Counted from the first letter of the stretch, positions 25,197-35,230 are shown. The stretch: DNA of 64,000 bases from Anderseniella sp964390445 (GCA_964390445.1 CAYMJJ010000002.1:19604-83603); one strand, 5' to 3'. Notes: generated from the letters alone by a model not told the origin. Numbers and translations are program-made.

Positions 25197-26182
25197 CCGA
25201 CCCGATCCTTGCAGAAGTCATCCGTGGCGGCGTCGTCGAAAGCGTGCATCGCGGCGCATGGGCGGTGATCGGCCCTGGCGGTGAATTGCTCGCCAGCTCC
25301 GGCGATATCGACACACCCATCTTCCCCCGCTCCGCCATCAAGGCGTTCCAGGCCCTGCCGGCGTTGGAGGCCGGCATTGCCGAAGCCTACGGCATGGACG
25401 ACCGCGAGATCGCGCTGGCGGTCGCTTCGCACAATGGCGAGGAAGCCCACGTTGAAACCGCGCGCTCTGCCCTCGCCAAGGCGCACATGTCCGAAGCCGC
25501 CTATGAATGCGGTGCCCAGTGGCCATCGCTGGGCAGTGCGCTGCGCGACCTTGTGCGCAGCGGCGGCGAGGCGCTTGCTGTTCACAACAATTGCTCCGGC
25601 AAGCACGCCTTCATGCTGGCCTTCGCGCGTCAGCTTGGCGTTGACCCCGAAGGTTACACGAGGCGCGATCACCCGGTGCAGCAGGCCATCGAGATAACTT
25701 ATGGCGAGATGTGCGACTATGACCTGACGTGCGCGCCGTGCGGCATCGACGGCTGTTCGGTGCCGACCTGGGCACTGCCGCTTCGCAACATTGCGCTCGG
25801 CTTCCAGCGATTTGCCTCAGGCGAAGGCCTGAGCGACACCCGCGCCGCCGCCTGCCGCCGCATCATCGAGGCAGTGCGCGCCCACCCCTTCATGGTCGCA
25901 GGCACCAAGCGGTTCTGCACCAGGCTGATGGAGGCGGTGCCGCGCGCCTTCGTCAAGGTGGGGGCGGAAGGCGTCTATTGCGCCGCCATCCCGCATGCTG
26001 GCATCGGCGTTGCCATGAAGGTCGATGACGGCGCCAGCCGTGGCGTCGAGGTGGCACTGGCGCGCGTCCTTGCCGGGCTTGACTGCTGGACCGATGAGGA
26101 GGCCGCCGCGCTGGCCGGCATGACCGTCGAACCGATGCACAACTGGCGTGGCATCCATGTGGGCGAGGTGAGGGCGGTCTAG
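25193..26182 (+). CDS. Asparaginase of the rhizobial (type III) family
   Basis: The 329-residue protein matches the asparaginase family first known from Rhizobium, unrelated to E. coli AnsA/AnsB. Characteristic blocks are EVIRGGVVESVHRGAWAV, IFPRSAIKAFQALP with a Ser-Ala-Ile-Lys motif, VHNNCSGKHAFMLA and CAPCGIDGCSVPTWALPL. The last two carry the cysteines of the metal site described for this class. It should hydrolyse asparagine to aspartate and ammonia in the cytoplasm. It overlaps the MFS gene by ATGA. Confidence 0.93.
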   Translation: MTDPILAEVIRGGVVESVHRGAWAVIGPGGELLASSGDIDTPIFPRSAIKAFQALPALEAGIAEAYGMDDREIALAVASHNGEEAHVETARSALAKAHMSEAAYECGAQWPSLGSALRDLVRSGGEALAVHNNCSGKHAFMLAFARQLGVDPEGYTRRDHPVQQAIEITYGEMCDYDLTCAPCGIDGCSVPTWALPLRNIALGFQRFASGEGLSDTRAAACRRIIEAVRAHPFMVAGTKRFCTRLMEAVPRAFVKVGAEGVYCAAIPHAGIGVAMKVDDGASRGVEVALARVLAGLDCWTDEEAAALAGMTVEPMHNWRGIHVGEVRAV

Positions 26183-26214
26183 TGCACGATCCACTTAGTC
26201 GCGCGCCAAAAACC

Positions 26215-27549
26215 TCAACTCACCACGTTGCCTGACACACTCAGCGTGGCCGGTGCGTTGCTGCCGGCAAGCCCGAGGTCCTTCGTTGCCACCGTGTCGT
26301 GGTCCATGCCGAGGATCGCCCCGCGCCCGGCTCCTGCAATCAGGTTGTTGCTGATCATCACGTGGCCCGCGCCTGCCGCCACCTGGGCCGCGATGCCGAT
26401 GGCGCAGTTGCGCATCACGTTGGCGCTGGCCGAGACGTTGCGCTGGTACTTGCCCCAGCCGATCCAGATGCCGGCGGTGGGCGCGTTCTCGATCACGTTT
26501 GCAGAAACCACCGTGTCGGCCTCAACCGAGATGCCGGTGCCGCGCTTGTCGACCGGGTGGTCGTAGAGGCGCAGGTTGCGTACCAGGTTGCCCTGGCACA
26601 CGGCCAGCCGGCCGCCGTCGTTGAAGTTGGTGATCGAGATGCCGGTGGCCGCGTCATCGACAAGGTTGTTGGCAATCACCGAGCCTTGCATGGCGAACTC
26701 GGAATACAGCGCCACCTCGCCTGCCCGCGTGCAGTTGTTCGAGACGATCTGGATGTTGGAGCCGGAGTTATTGCGCACCGCCGAGAAGGCGCACGCGTCG
26801 ATGCGGTTGTTGGCGACCAGCACGTTGCCGGCGCGGTAGACGTTGATGCCGTTGCCGTTCTGGCCTTCGCCGCCCGAGCGCGCCTCGATCTTCTCGATGC
26901 GGTTGCCGGTGATGATGGTGCCGTCTTCCAGCTTGTCCGGCTGCCAGACGAGAATGCCGTTGTCGCCTGCGCTCGTGATGAGGTTGCCGTCAATGCGCAA
27001 GCCGCGCGCGCCCATGCTGAACACGCTCGCCTGCACGCAGGTGTCGATGGTCGAGGCAGTGAGGCTGCCTGAACAGTTGGTCAGCGAGATGCCGTTGGCC
27101 CCGGCATTGGTAACGAGGCAGTTGATGATGGTGAGGTCGCGCACCGAGGTTGCCGCGACGAGCGCCGATGAAGTTGGGCGCAACTGGCCGTCGATCACCA
27201 GCCCGTCAAGCCGCACCCCCGACGTGCCCTGGACGCTCAGCACCGGATCCGGCCCGGACTGCACCAGCCGGGTCTGGCCCTGCACGCCCACCAGGTTGAG
27301 CGGCGCAGTGATGCGCAGGCCCGACGCAATGTAGAGGCCCGGTTCGAGCAGCAGGTAGCCGCCGCGCCGGGAAGCTGCATCGAACGCCTGTTGCAGTGGG
27401 CCCGACTGGTCGCGGGCCGCGTTCGCCTCGACGCCGAACTCGCGTGCGCTCAGCATCCCGCCGCTCACCGCAGCCCGCGCCGGTGTCATCGCAAGGGCTG
27501 CACCGGCAAGTCCTGCGGCTGAAAACATCGAGCGTCTGTTCATGTCCAT
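26215..27549 (-). CDS. Tat-exported right-handed beta-helix protein (TIGR03808 family)
   Basis: The 444-residue protein begins MDMNRRSMFSAAGLAGAAL, a twin-arginine signal followed by cleavage near ARA. The mature part starts with a pectate-lyase-like segment (SAREFGVEANAARDQSGPLQ). It continues as repeated short strands rich in Asn, Gly, Ile and Val (VANNRID, VSNNCTR, IANNLVDD), the pattern of a parallel beta-helix. Family members are called Tat-translocated repetitive proteins and have no known function; polysaccharide binding or cleavage is an inference. Confidence 0.88.
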   Translation of the reverse strand: MDMNRRSMFSAAGLAGAALAMTPARAAVSGGMLSAREFGVEANAARDQSGPLQQAFDAASRRGGYLLLEPGLYIASGLRITAPLNLVGVQGQTRLVQSGPDPVLSVQGTSGVRLDGLVIDGQLRPTSSALVAATSVRDLTIINCLVTNAGANGISLTNCSGSLTASTIDTCVQASVFSMGARGLRIDGNLITSAGDNGILVWQPDKLEDGTIITGNRIEKIEARSGGEGQNGNGINVYRAGNVLVANNRIDACAFSAVRNNSGSNIQIVSNNCTRAGEVALYSEFAMQGSVIANNLVDDAATGISITNFNDGGRLAVCQGNLVRNLRLYDHPVDKRGTGISVEADTVVSANVIENAPTAGIWIGWGKYQRNVSASANVMRNCAIGIAAQVAAGAGHVMISNNLIAGAGRGAILGMDHDTVATKDLGLAGSNAPATLSVSGNVVS

Positions 27550-27719
27550 ATCGGCACGATTTTCCGTTCATTGGTGAGACGTTACGTGCATGGACGCAAG
27601 TATTGTGCCGCGGTCTTCGGGTGGCGCGAATTGCACCGGAAATGACGCTGCAGGCGGATTTGCCGGGCGCGAAAGCTGTCATCATCAGACCATCGGCACC
27701 CTCTGCAAGGCATCATCAA

Positions 27720-28871
27720 ATGGCTGTTCTTACTCACGAAATGCTTCAGTCCGTCATGCAACCGGTGGAGACCGCGACCGGGCTGCCGAATGCCTTCTAC
27801 ACTGATGCCGACCTCCACGAGGCCGAGAAGCGAGTGCTGTTTGCCTCCACCTGGGCGTGCATGGGATTCGCCAAGGACGTGACCGCACCCGGCGATGCCA
27901 ACCCGGTCACCTTCCTCGGCCAGCCGCTGCTGATGGTGCGCGGAACTGACAATGAAATCAGGGTGTTCCAGAATGTCTGCCGTCACCGCGGCATGATTCT
28001 GGTCTCGGAGAAGACCACCCTGCGCACCACCATCCGCTGCCCCTATCACTCGTGGTGCTACAACTTTGACGGGTCATTGCGCACCACCCCGCATGTTGGC
28101 GGACCCGGCAACAACCTGCATGACTGTATAAAGCGCGAAGAATTGGGCCTGCTTGAAGTCCGCAGCCATGTGTTCATGGGTATGATATTCGTCAACCTTG
28201 ATGGAAATGCCCCGCCCTTCGAGGATCACGCGGCCAAACTGCTAGGCCAGTGGCAGGAGTTTGTTGATCGGCCGCTGTTCCATGCAGGCGACGACTCATC
28301 GTTTACACTCGAGGTGAAGTGCAACTGGAAGCTTGCAGTAGAGAACTATTGCGAAAGCTACCACCTGCCGTGGGTTCACCCGGGTCTGAATTCGTATTCG
28401 CGGCTGGAAGATCACTACAACATTGTCGAGCCCGGCGCATATTCGGGCCAGGGTACGGTGGTCTACAACCCGAAGCTCGATGAAACCCGTGCGTTCGCCA
28501 ACTTTGAGGGTCTGTCGGACAAGTGGGACACCGGGGCGGAATATGTCGCGCTTTATCCCAATGTGCTGCTCGGCGTTCATCGCGACCATACGTTTGCAAT
28601 CATGCTGGACCCGCAAGGCCATAACCAAACCATTGAGCGCATTGAGATTTTCTACACAAGCGAGCAGATGTGCCAGCCAGATATGGCGGACATGCGCGAA
28701 AGGAACGCCAAGATGTGGAAGGATGTCTTCATCGAGGACATCTTCGTCGTCGAAGGCATGCAGAAGGGCCGCTCGGCTTCGCTGTACGACGGAGGCAAGT
28801 TCTCGCCGGTCATGGACCCGCCAACCCATTGTTTTCATGAGTGGGTGGCAAACCGGTTCGCCAGCACATGA
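27720..28871 (+). CDS. Rieske non-haem iron oxygenase, alpha-subunit type
   Basis: The 383-residue protein has a Rieske 2Fe-2S site, C87-x-H89 and C107-x2-H110 (FQNVCRHRGM and RCPYHSWCYN). A catalytic domain follows with the mononuclear iron ligands in NYCESYHLPWVHP. It belongs to the aromatic-ring-hydroxylating or amine/choline-type oxygenases, which also need a reductase not seen here. The ATG at 27720 gives the family-like N-terminus; the frame continues upstream into shadow sequence of the divergent gene. It overlaps the next gene by ATGA. Confidence 0.92.
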   Translation: MAVLTHEMLQSVMQPVETATGLPNAFYTDADLHEAEKRVLFASTWACMGFAKDVTAPGDANPVTFLGQPLLMVRGTDNEIRVFQNVCRHRGMILVSEKTTLRTTIRCPYHSWCYNFDGSLRTTPHVGGPGNNLHDCIKREELGLLEVRSHVFMGMIFVNLDGNAPPFEDHAAKLLGQWQEFVDRPLFHAGDDSSFTLEVKCNWKLAVENYCESYHLPWVHPGLNSYSRLEDHYNIVEPGAYSGQGTVVYNPKLDETRAFANFEGLSDKWDTGAEYVALYPNVLLGVHRDHTFAIMLDPQGHNQTIERIEIFYTSEQMCQPDMADMRERNAKMWKDVFIEDIFVVEGMQKGRSASLYDGGKFSPVMDPPTHCFHEWVANRFAST

Positions 28872-29101
28872 ACGAAGCTGGGGCGCTCCAGCAGGCCATG
28901 CTGGAGGCTCACGACACCAACGATCTGGCTGAGCTTGCAGCGCTTTATCAGCACGCCGGCACGCAACGCGAGGCGGCTGGCGAAATCGATGCAGCCTGCT
29001 TCTTCTACACGCATGCCTATGTCTATGCGCTCGATGCTGGCGAGCAAGCCATTGCCGCGAACGCACGCAGGCAATTGAAACTGCACGGCCGCGAGCGCTA
29101 G
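28868..29101 (+). CDS. Small helical protein coupled to the Rieske oxygenase
   Basis: The 77-residue product starts at an ATG overlapping the oxygenase stop by 4 nt. It is predicted all-helical with a TPR-like look: LAELAALYQHAGTQREAAGE, then AACFFYTHAYVYALDAGE, then AIAANARRQL. No signal peptide or metal motif is visible. I do not recognise the family. The coupling suggests an accessory or assembly protein for the oxygenase. Confidence 0.7.
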   Translation: MNEAGALQQAMLEAHDTNDLAELAALYQHAGTQREAAGEIDAACFFYTHAYVYALDAGEQAIAANARRQLKLHGRER

Positions 29102-29112
29102 CGCCAAGACGG

Positions 29113-31272
29113 CTACTCGGCTGCTTCCTGGCTGTAGCCCAGCTTGGCGTTGAGCTTGGTCAGCAGCCGCACGGCGGCGTCTGCGATGACGGTGCCGGGC
29201 GGGAAGATGACCGCAGCCCCCATGTCGAGCAGGGCCTGATAGTCCTGCGGCGGGATTACGCCGCCAATGGCGATCATGATGTCGGGCCGGCCCTGCTGTT
29301 CCAGTGCGGCACGCAACGCCGGCACGAGCGCCAGGTGACCGGCGGCCAGAGACGACACACCGACCACGTGCACGTCGCTGGAGATGGCCTGCTGCGCAAC
29401 CTCATCGGGCGTGGCAAACAGCGGGCCGACTTCCACCTCGAAGCCGAGATCGGAGAACGCCGTTGCGATGACCTTCTGTCCACGGTCGTGGCCATCCTGA
29501 CCCATCTTGGCGACGAGAATTTTCGGTGCGCGGCCATCGGCCTCGCGGAAAGCCTCAACGGCCCCTTGCGCGCGCATGATGGCTTCCGAGTTCGCACCAG
29601 CCTCGCGGCGGTAGACGTCCTTCAACAGTTGGGTCTTTGCGACGTGGCGGCTCCAGACCTTCTCAAGCGCGGCGGAAATCTCGCCGACAGTTGCCTTGAC
29701 GCGGGCTGCATCGACAGCCGCCGCGAGCAGGTTGCCCTGTCCCGTTTGAGCGACCCTGGTCAGCGCTTCGAGTTTCTCGTCGACGCTGGCCTGGCTGCGT
29801 TCAGCGCGCAGGCGCTTGAGCTTGTCGAGCTGCTGGTTGCGCACGGAGGTGTTGTCGACCTTCAGGATGTCAATCTCGCTGTCGTCATTGGCCTGGTACT
29901 TGTTGACGCCAACCACGGTCTGCTCGCCGGAATCGATGCGTGCCTGGGTGCGCGCGGCGGCTTCCTCGATGCGCAGCTTCGGCAGGCCGTCGGCGATGGC
30001 CCTGGCCATGCCGCCCATGCCCTCGACTTCCTGGATGTGCGCCCACGCCTTTGCTGCAAGGTCGGCGGTCAGGCGCTCGACGTAATAGCTGCCACCCCAC
30101 GGATCAGCGACGCGACAGGTGCCAGCTTCCTGCTGCAGGAACAACTGGGTGTTGCGCGCAATGCGGGCGGAAAAGTCGGTCGGCAGGGCAAGCGCTTCAT
30201 CCAGCGCGTTGGTGTGCAGCGACTGGGTGTGGCCTTGCGTGGCGGCCATCGCCTCGATGCAGGTGCGCCCGACATTGTTGAACACATCCTGCGCGGTCAG
30301 CGACCAGCCGGACGTTTGCGAATGGGTGCGCAAGCTGAGCGACCGCTCGTTTTGCGGGTTGAACTCGGTCATCAGTTTGGCCCACAACATGCGCGCAGCG
30401 CGCATCTTTGCCACTTCCATGAAGAAGTTCATGCCGATAGCCCAGAAGAACGACAGCCGTGGTGCGAACTTGTCGATGGGCAGGCCGGCAGCCACGCCGG
30501 CGCGTGCATACTCGATGCCGTCGGCCAGCGTGTAACCAAGTTCAAGGTCGGCGGTCGCGCCCGCTTCCTGCATGTGGTAGCCGGAAATCGAAATCGAGTT
30601 GAACTTCGGCATGTTGGCCGAGGTGTAGGCAAAGATGTCGGAGATGATCCGCATCGAGTACTGGGGCGGATAGATGTAGGTGTTGCGGACCATGAACTCT
30701 TTCAGAATGTCATTCTGAATGGTGCCGGTCAGCTTGTCGGCGGACACGCCCTGTTCTTCTGCTGCAACGATATAGAGCGCCATGATGGGCAGGACCGCGC
30801 CATTCATGGTCATCGAGACCGACATCTGGTCGAGCGGAATGCGATCGAAAAGGGTGCGCATGTCGTAGATGGAGTCGATCGCCACGCCCGCCATGCCCAC
30901 GTCTCCGGTGACGCGCGGGTGATCGGAATCGTAGCCGCGGTGGGTGGCCAGGTCGAAGGCGATCGACAGGCCCTTCTGGCCAGCCGCAAGGTTGCGCCGG
31001 TAGAAGGCGTTGGAATCCTCCGCCGTGGAGAAGCCCGCATACTGGCGAATGGTCCACGGCTGGGTGACGTACATGGCCGGATAAGGCCCGCGCACGAAGG
31101 GGGCAGCCCCCGGCCAGCCGTTCACGAAGCCGAGACCTGCAATATCAGCCGGGCCATAGCTCTGGCGTACGTCGATACCTTCCGGCGTCGTCCATATGGC
31201 ATCGGTGTTGCGGGCTGGCGCAACGTCCGGCACGGCGAAATCAACAGTGCTGAAATCCGGTAGCTTGCTCAT
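29113..31272 (-). CDS. mutB: Methylmalonyl-CoA mutase, large (catalytic) subunit
   Basis: The 719-residue protein is the adenosylcobalamin-dependent mutase that interconverts methylmalonyl-CoA and succinyl-CoA. The N-terminal TIM barrel contains the PWTIRQYAGFSTAEDSNAFY substrate region. The C-terminal domain has the B12-binding motif KMGQDGHDRGQKVIATAF with its base-off histidine and the downstream GVSSLAAGH. The ATG overlaps the stop of the small subunit gene by 4 nt, so both subunits should be made in equal amounts. It completes propionyl-CoA breakdown; the carboxylase is not in this window. Confidence 0.97.
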   Translation of the reverse strand: MSKLPDFSTVDFAVPDVAPARNTDAIWTTPEGIDVRQSYGPADIAGLGFVNGWPGAAPFVRGPYPAMYVTQPWTIRQYAGFSTAEDSNAFYRRNLAAGQKGLSIAFDLATHRGYDSDHPRVTGDVGMAGVAIDSIYDMRTLFDRIPLDQMSVSMTMNGAVLPIMALYIVAAEEQGVSADKLTGTIQNDILKEFMVRNTYIYPPQYSMRIISDIFAYTSANMPKFNSISISGYHMQEAGATADLELGYTLADGIEYARAGVAAGLPIDKFAPRLSFFWAIGMNFFMEVAKMRAARMLWAKLMTEFNPQNERSLSLRTHSQTSGWSLTAQDVFNNVGRTCIEAMAATQGHTQSLHTNALDEALALPTDFSARIARNTQLFLQQEAGTCRVADPWGGSYYVERLTADLAAKAWAHIQEVEGMGGMARAIADGLPKLRIEEAAARTQARIDSGEQTVVGVNKYQANDDSEIDILKVDNTSVRNQQLDKLKRLRAERSQASVDEKLEALTRVAQTGQGNLLAAAVDAARVKATVGEISAALEKVWSRHVAKTQLLKDVYRREAGANSEAIMRAQGAVEAFREADGRAPKILVAKMGQDGHDRGQKVIATAFSDLGFEVEVGPLFATPDEVAQQAISSDVHVVGVSSLAAGHLALVPALRAALEQQGRPDIMIAIGGVIPPQDYQALLDMGAAVIFPPGTVIADAAVRLLTKLNAKLGYSQEAAE

Positions 31273-33140
31273 TGTCCAGCCTTCGTCGTTGTCACGCCCA
31301 ATTGCTTGTGCAGCCTTGCGAGAAGTTCGATCACGTCCTGACCAGCGTATGCGAAATCATTGACGCCTGCGTCTCGCAGCAGGGCTTCGATGTTGCCCGG
31401 GCGGCCTGCCATCATGACGGTGGTGGCGCCCAGCCGGGATAGCGTCTGAGCGGTGGCTTCCGCCTCGGTGGCATAGATCGCATCGGACGAGCAGAGGCAG
31501 GCGACGGCAAGGCCGCTCGACTGGAATTCATCCAGCGTGCCGGTGACGGTCTCGATGCCACCTGAGGCCAGAAGGTTTGCCATCCAGGTAGCGCGCACGG
31601 TGAAGTCGGCAGGCGTGCCGAGGGTGGCGAGGAACACCTTCGGACATTCGCCGGTGGCAGCCTGATGAGCATCCGCTGCATCGCGCAAGCGTTCGAAAGG
31701 CTCAGCGAGGCAGTGTAGTGCGAAGGGTTCGCAGGTTATCATGTCGGCCTTCCACGGCGAGCCGGTGGACCAGTCTTCCGGCACCTGCATTGATACGGTG
31801 CGTACAGCGGGCTGGTTGAGGTTTGGAAACTCCGACACGCCGGTGAGCGCAATCTTGCGCCGCGCGATATCCTTGTCGCGCTGCGCCCTTGTGGCCGCGA
31901 TGAGTGCCTGCGGCTTGCCGGTTTGCAGGTATGCCATCATGCCACCGTCGCGCTCGACCGACTGGAACAGGGTCCACGCTTCGCGCGCCAATTGCGTGGT
32001 CAGCGTTTCGACGTAGCCGGACCCGGCTGCGGCATCCTCCACCCGGCCCAGCCTGCTTTCTTCCAGCAGCAGCGACTGGGTGTTGCGCGCCATGCGCCGG
32101 GCCATCGCGTCGGGCAGGCCCAGCGCGTGGGTGAATGGCAGCACGGTGACGCTGTCTGCCCCGCCAACCCCGGCGGCAAATGCGGCTGAGGTCGAGCGCA
32201 GCAGGTTCACGTGCGGGTCGCGGCGGCTCATCATGCGCTGGGCGGTTTCCACGTGCAGCGTGAGCGGCGAAGCTTCAAGGCCGGATGCCTGCAGCAGCCG
32301 TGCCCACAGCATTCGCGCGGCGCGCAGCTTGGCCATGGTGAGGAACTGGTCGGCATCGGCGGTGAGCAACATCGAGGTTTGCGGGGCGCTGATGGCCGGG
32401 TCGATGCCGGCGTCCTCCAGCATGCGGATATAGTCCACCGCAGTTGCAAGCGCGAAGGCAAGTTCCTGCGCTTCCGAGCAACCTGCCCCGTGATAGACGC
32501 GACTGTCTGCACAGAAGACACCGCCGGTATGATCCAGCTTGCGCGCGCGGCTGAACATGTCGCCTGACCGCTTTGCCAGTTCGGCGCGGTTGACGATGGT
32601 ACCGTTCTGCGCCAGCGCGCCAAGCGGGTCGAGCCCCAGGTCCAGCCGGCAGCGCGACAGGTCCAGCAGGCGCCGCTTGTATTCATCCAGCACCAGCAAA
32701 GCGAGGTCGCGCCCGTTGCGGCCGCCGTCCAGCCGCAGCGAGATGAAATCCAGCTCCACACCGTCGAACAGTTGCTCGATTGAGCGGGCATCGCTGACCG
32801 CCACCCCGTACGCTCCGGCGCTGACACTGCCCGGTAGCACCAGCGAAAGCCCGCTGGCGCCGTTCTCGAGGTCGTCCAGTATCTGCTGGTTTGCGGGGGT
32901 GGTCTCGGGAAAGTCAATGCGCTGCGTCAGCGTCCAGTATTCAACTGCCTCACGGGGCGGACCGGCGGGTACGGCCCGCGCATCGGTGGCGGGCGCGTAG
33001 ACGGGTTCGATGACGATGCCGTCAGCGGTTTTCGAACGCAGGCTGTCAAACGGACGGCCCTTCAGGCTGGCGTCCACCAACGCGCGCCATTGCGCCTCGT
33101 CGATGGGTGCAAAGTCTTCTGTCAGGTCCAGTTCGGTCAT
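31269..33140 (-). CDS. mutA: Methylmalonyl-CoA mutase, small subunit
   Basis: The 623-residue protein is homologous to the large subunit but lacks the DxHxxG B12-binding histidine; the equivalent region reads ATLGTPADFTVRATWMANLL. That is the known non-catalytic small subunit of the heterodimer. The ATG at 33140 is preferred over an in-frame TTG two codons upstream. It is the first gene of the two-gene mutase operon. Confidence 0.95.
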   Translation of the reverse strand: MTELDLTEDFAPIDEAQWRALVDASLKGRPFDSLRSKTADGIVIEPVYAPATDARAVPAGPPREAVEYWTLTQRIDFPETTPANQQILDDLENGASGLSLVLPGSVSAGAYGVAVSDARSIEQLFDGVELDFISLRLDGGRNGRDLALLVLDEYKRRLLDLSRCRLDLGLDPLGALAQNGTIVNRAELAKRSGDMFSRARKLDHTGGVFCADSRVYHGAGCSEAQELAFALATAVDYIRMLEDAGIDPAISAPQTSMLLTADADQFLTMAKLRAARMLWARLLQASGLEASPLTLHVETAQRMMSRRDPHVNLLRSTSAAFAAGVGGADSVTVLPFTHALGLPDAMARRMARNTQSLLLEESRLGRVEDAAAGSGYVETLTTQLAREAWTLFQSVERDGGMMAYLQTGKPQALIAATRAQRDKDIARRKIALTGVSEFPNLNQPAVRTVSMQVPEDWSTGSPWKADMITCEPFALHCLAEPFERLRDAADAHQAATGECPKVFLATLGTPADFTVRATWMANLLASGGIETVTGTLDEFQSSGLAVACLCSSDAIYATEAEATAQTLSRLGATTVMMAGRPGNIEALLRDAGVNDFAYAGQDVIELLARLHKQLGVTTTKAGQ

Positions 33141-33235
33141 GATCAATCAACCCGCTCGCATGTTGCGTTGCAAGATGTGATAGCGCAGCCCGGCCACAAC
33201 GGCAAACCGGCTTTGGTCGAACCTATCACCAGCGG

Positions 33236-33625
33236 TTACAGGTAGCTGGAGATGCCGGGGATCGAGCTGGCCACGTCGCGCACCAGCTCCTTGCCGGCCT
33301 TTTCCTCTGCGTAGCCGAGGGTTTCCTTGCCGAGCGCCTTGACCTGCTCCATGTTCAGCCCCGCAGACTGCAGCTTGGTGATGGCCACCAGCGGCCCGCC
33401 CATCATGCCGCCGCCCAGCATGTTCAGCATGCCGCCGCGCCTGCCGCCATCGCCACCGTGCTGAGCGGCAATCTCGCTTGCACCGGGCACCGCGGTAAAC
33501 AATTGCTCGACCTTGGCCTTGTCGCCCTGCGACTTGACCAGCGACAGCATGATGCCGATGCCCTTCTCGGCGGTCTCCGGCGACAGCCCGGTCCTGGCCA
33601 CCACGCGGTCGATCAGCTCTTGCAT
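33236..33625 (-). CDS. Conserved hypothetical protein (DUF2780/DUF2267-like)
   Basis: The 129-residue protein has an N-terminal helical part (MQELIDRVVARTGLSPETAE) and a glycine/methionine-rich linker (RRGGMLNMLGGGMMGGP). A C-terminal helical part containing LGKETLGYAEEKAGKEL follows. Similar small cytoplasmic proteins fall in DUF2780-like or DUF2267-like families; that is recall, not a search. No catalytic motif is visible. It is divergent from the HerA-like ATPase. Confidence 0.75.
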   Translation of the reverse strand: MQELIDRVVARTGLSPETAEKGIGIMLSLVKSQGDKAKVEQLFTAVPGASEIAAQHGGDGGRRGGMLNMLGGGMMGGPLVAITKLQSAGLNMEQVKALGKETLGYAEEKAGKELVRDVASSIPGISSYL

Positions 33626-33730
33626 CTTTGTACTCCGTGAACGCGGCAGAAGGTCTAGGTTTCGCGCGCGGTAATGTTGTATAGCATGTGCCTCGGCAGC
33701 AACACCGATTTGGCGGACAAGGCAACAGAT

Positions 33731-35230
33731 ATGAGCGAAGGCACCATTTTTCTAGGCAAAAGCACCAAGCGTGAGGAGCTTTACCTGAAGCTGGCCAACC
33801 GGCACGGTCTTGTGACGGGCGCGACTGGTACCGGCAAGACGGTGACCTTGCAGATCCTGGCCGAAGGCTTTTCGGCAGCCGGGGTGCCGGTGTTTGCCGC
33901 CGATATCAAGGGCGACCTGTCGGGTGTATCGCGCGAAGGCGAACCGAAGGATTTCCTGCTCAAGCGGGCCAAGACGATCGGCTTTGACGACTATGGCTTC
34001 GAGGCCTTCCCGACCATCTTCTGGGACCTGTTCGGCAAGCAGGGCCATCCGATCCGCACTACCATCTCGGAGATGGGGCCGCTGCTGATATCCCGGCTGA
34101 TGGGCCTGACCGATGCACAGGAAGGTGCGCTCAACATTGCCTTCCGCATTGCCGACGAGGAAGGCATGTTGCTGCTCGACCTCAAGGACCTGCGGGCCAT
34201 GTTGTCGGACCTTGCTGATCGCGGCGCCTCGCTGTCGACCGACTATGGCAACGTTGACCGGCGCACAATTGGGGCCATCCAGCGGCGCCTGATCGTGTTG
34301 GAGCAGCAGGGCGGCGAAAACTTCTTTGGCGAACCGGCGCTCGACATCAACGACCTGATGCGCACGACCCGGGATGGCCGCGGCTACATCAACATCCTGG
34401 CTGCCGACGAACTGATGCAGTCGCCGCAGTTGTACGCAACGTTCCTGTTGTGGCTGATGTCGGAGCTGTTCGAGGAACTGCCCGAAGTGGGTGACCCGGA
34501 AAAGCCCAAGCTGGTGTTCTTCTTCGACGAGGCGCACCTGCTGTTCAACGAGGCCCCGCCCAGCCTGCTGACCAAGGTCGAACAGGTGGTGCGCCTGATC
34601 CGCTCCAAGGGCGTTGGCGTCTACTTCGTCACCCAGAACCCGCTCGACGTGCCAGACACGGTGCTGGCGCAGCTGGGCAACCGGGTGCAGCATGCCCTTC
34701 GCGCGTTCACCCCGCGCGACCAGAAGGCGGTCAAGGCGGCGGCGACCACGTTCCGCCAGAACCCGGCCTTCGACACGGAGGAAGCCATCACCCAGCTTGG
34801 CGTGGGTGAGGCGCTGATTTCGGTGCTGGACCCCAAGGGCATCCCGACCATGGTCGAGCGCACGCTGATCCGTCCGCCTTCGGGCAAGCTTGGTCCGGTC
34901 ATGCCAGCAGAGCGTGCCCAATCGATGCAGAACAGCCCGGTGTTCGGCCTCTACGATGAAGCGGTGGACCGCGAGTCGGCCTATGAACTGCTGCAGAAGA
35001 AGGGCGAGCAGATTGCCCGGCAGCAAGCCGAACTGGAGGCCGCCGAAGCCGAGGCCAAGGCTGCAAGGAAATCCTCCGGCACCAGCCGCTCACGCCAGCC
35101 GGATTCAGCAACGGACCGGTTCGTCAAGAACGTTGCCAGCAGCGTGGGCCGCCAATTAGGTACGGTGATCGTGCGCAACATTTCCAACAGCCTGATCCGT
35201 GGCGTGCTGGGCGGGCTGCTGAAGCGCTAG
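33731..35230 (+). CDS. HerA/FtsK-like ATPase of the DUF853 (YjgR) family
   Basis: The 499-residue protein begins EGTIFLGKSTKREELYLKL. Walker A is GATGTGKT (residues 30-37) and Walker B is KLVFFFDEAHLLF. GVYFVTQNPLDVPDTVLAQL with RVQHALRAFTPRD fit the sensor and arginine-finger region of HerA-like motors. The C-terminal part is charged and helical (QIARQQAELEAAEAEAKAAR). The ATG at 33731 gives the family N-terminus. DUF853 proteins are widespread, and their DNA or protein substrate is unknown. Confidence 0.93.
   Translation: MSEGTIFLGKSTKREELYLKLANRHGLVTGATGTGKTVTLQILAEGFSAAGVPVFAADIKGDLSGVSREGEPKDFLLKRAKTIGFDDYGFEAFPTIFWDLFGKQGHPIRTTISEMGPLLISRLMGLTDAQEGALNIAFRIADEEGMLLLDLKDLRAMLSDLADRGASLSTDYGNVDRRTIGAIQRRLIVLEQQGGENFFGEPALDINDLMRTTRDGRGYINILAADELMQSPQLYATFLLWLMSELFEELPEVGDPEKPKLVFFFDEAHLLFNEAPPSLLTKVEQVVRLIRSKGVGVYFVTQNPLDVPDTVLAQLGNRVQHALRAFTPRDQKAVKAAATTFRQNPAFDTEEAITQLGVGEALISVLDPKGIPTMVERTLIRPPSGKLGPVMPAERAQSMQNSPVFGLYDEAVDRESAYELLQKKGEQIARQQAELEAAEAEAKAARKSSGTSRSRQPDSATDRFVKNVASSVGRQLGTVIVRNISNSLIRGVLGGLLKR

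Noticed and set aside
29335..31263. 642-codon plus-strand frame opposite the mutase large subunit
   Set aside because: Antisense to a strongly conserved enzyme; length explained by GC-rich third positions.
33752..35026. 424-codon minus-strand frame opposite the HerA-like ATPase
   Set aside because: Antisense shadow; composition unlike a folded protein.
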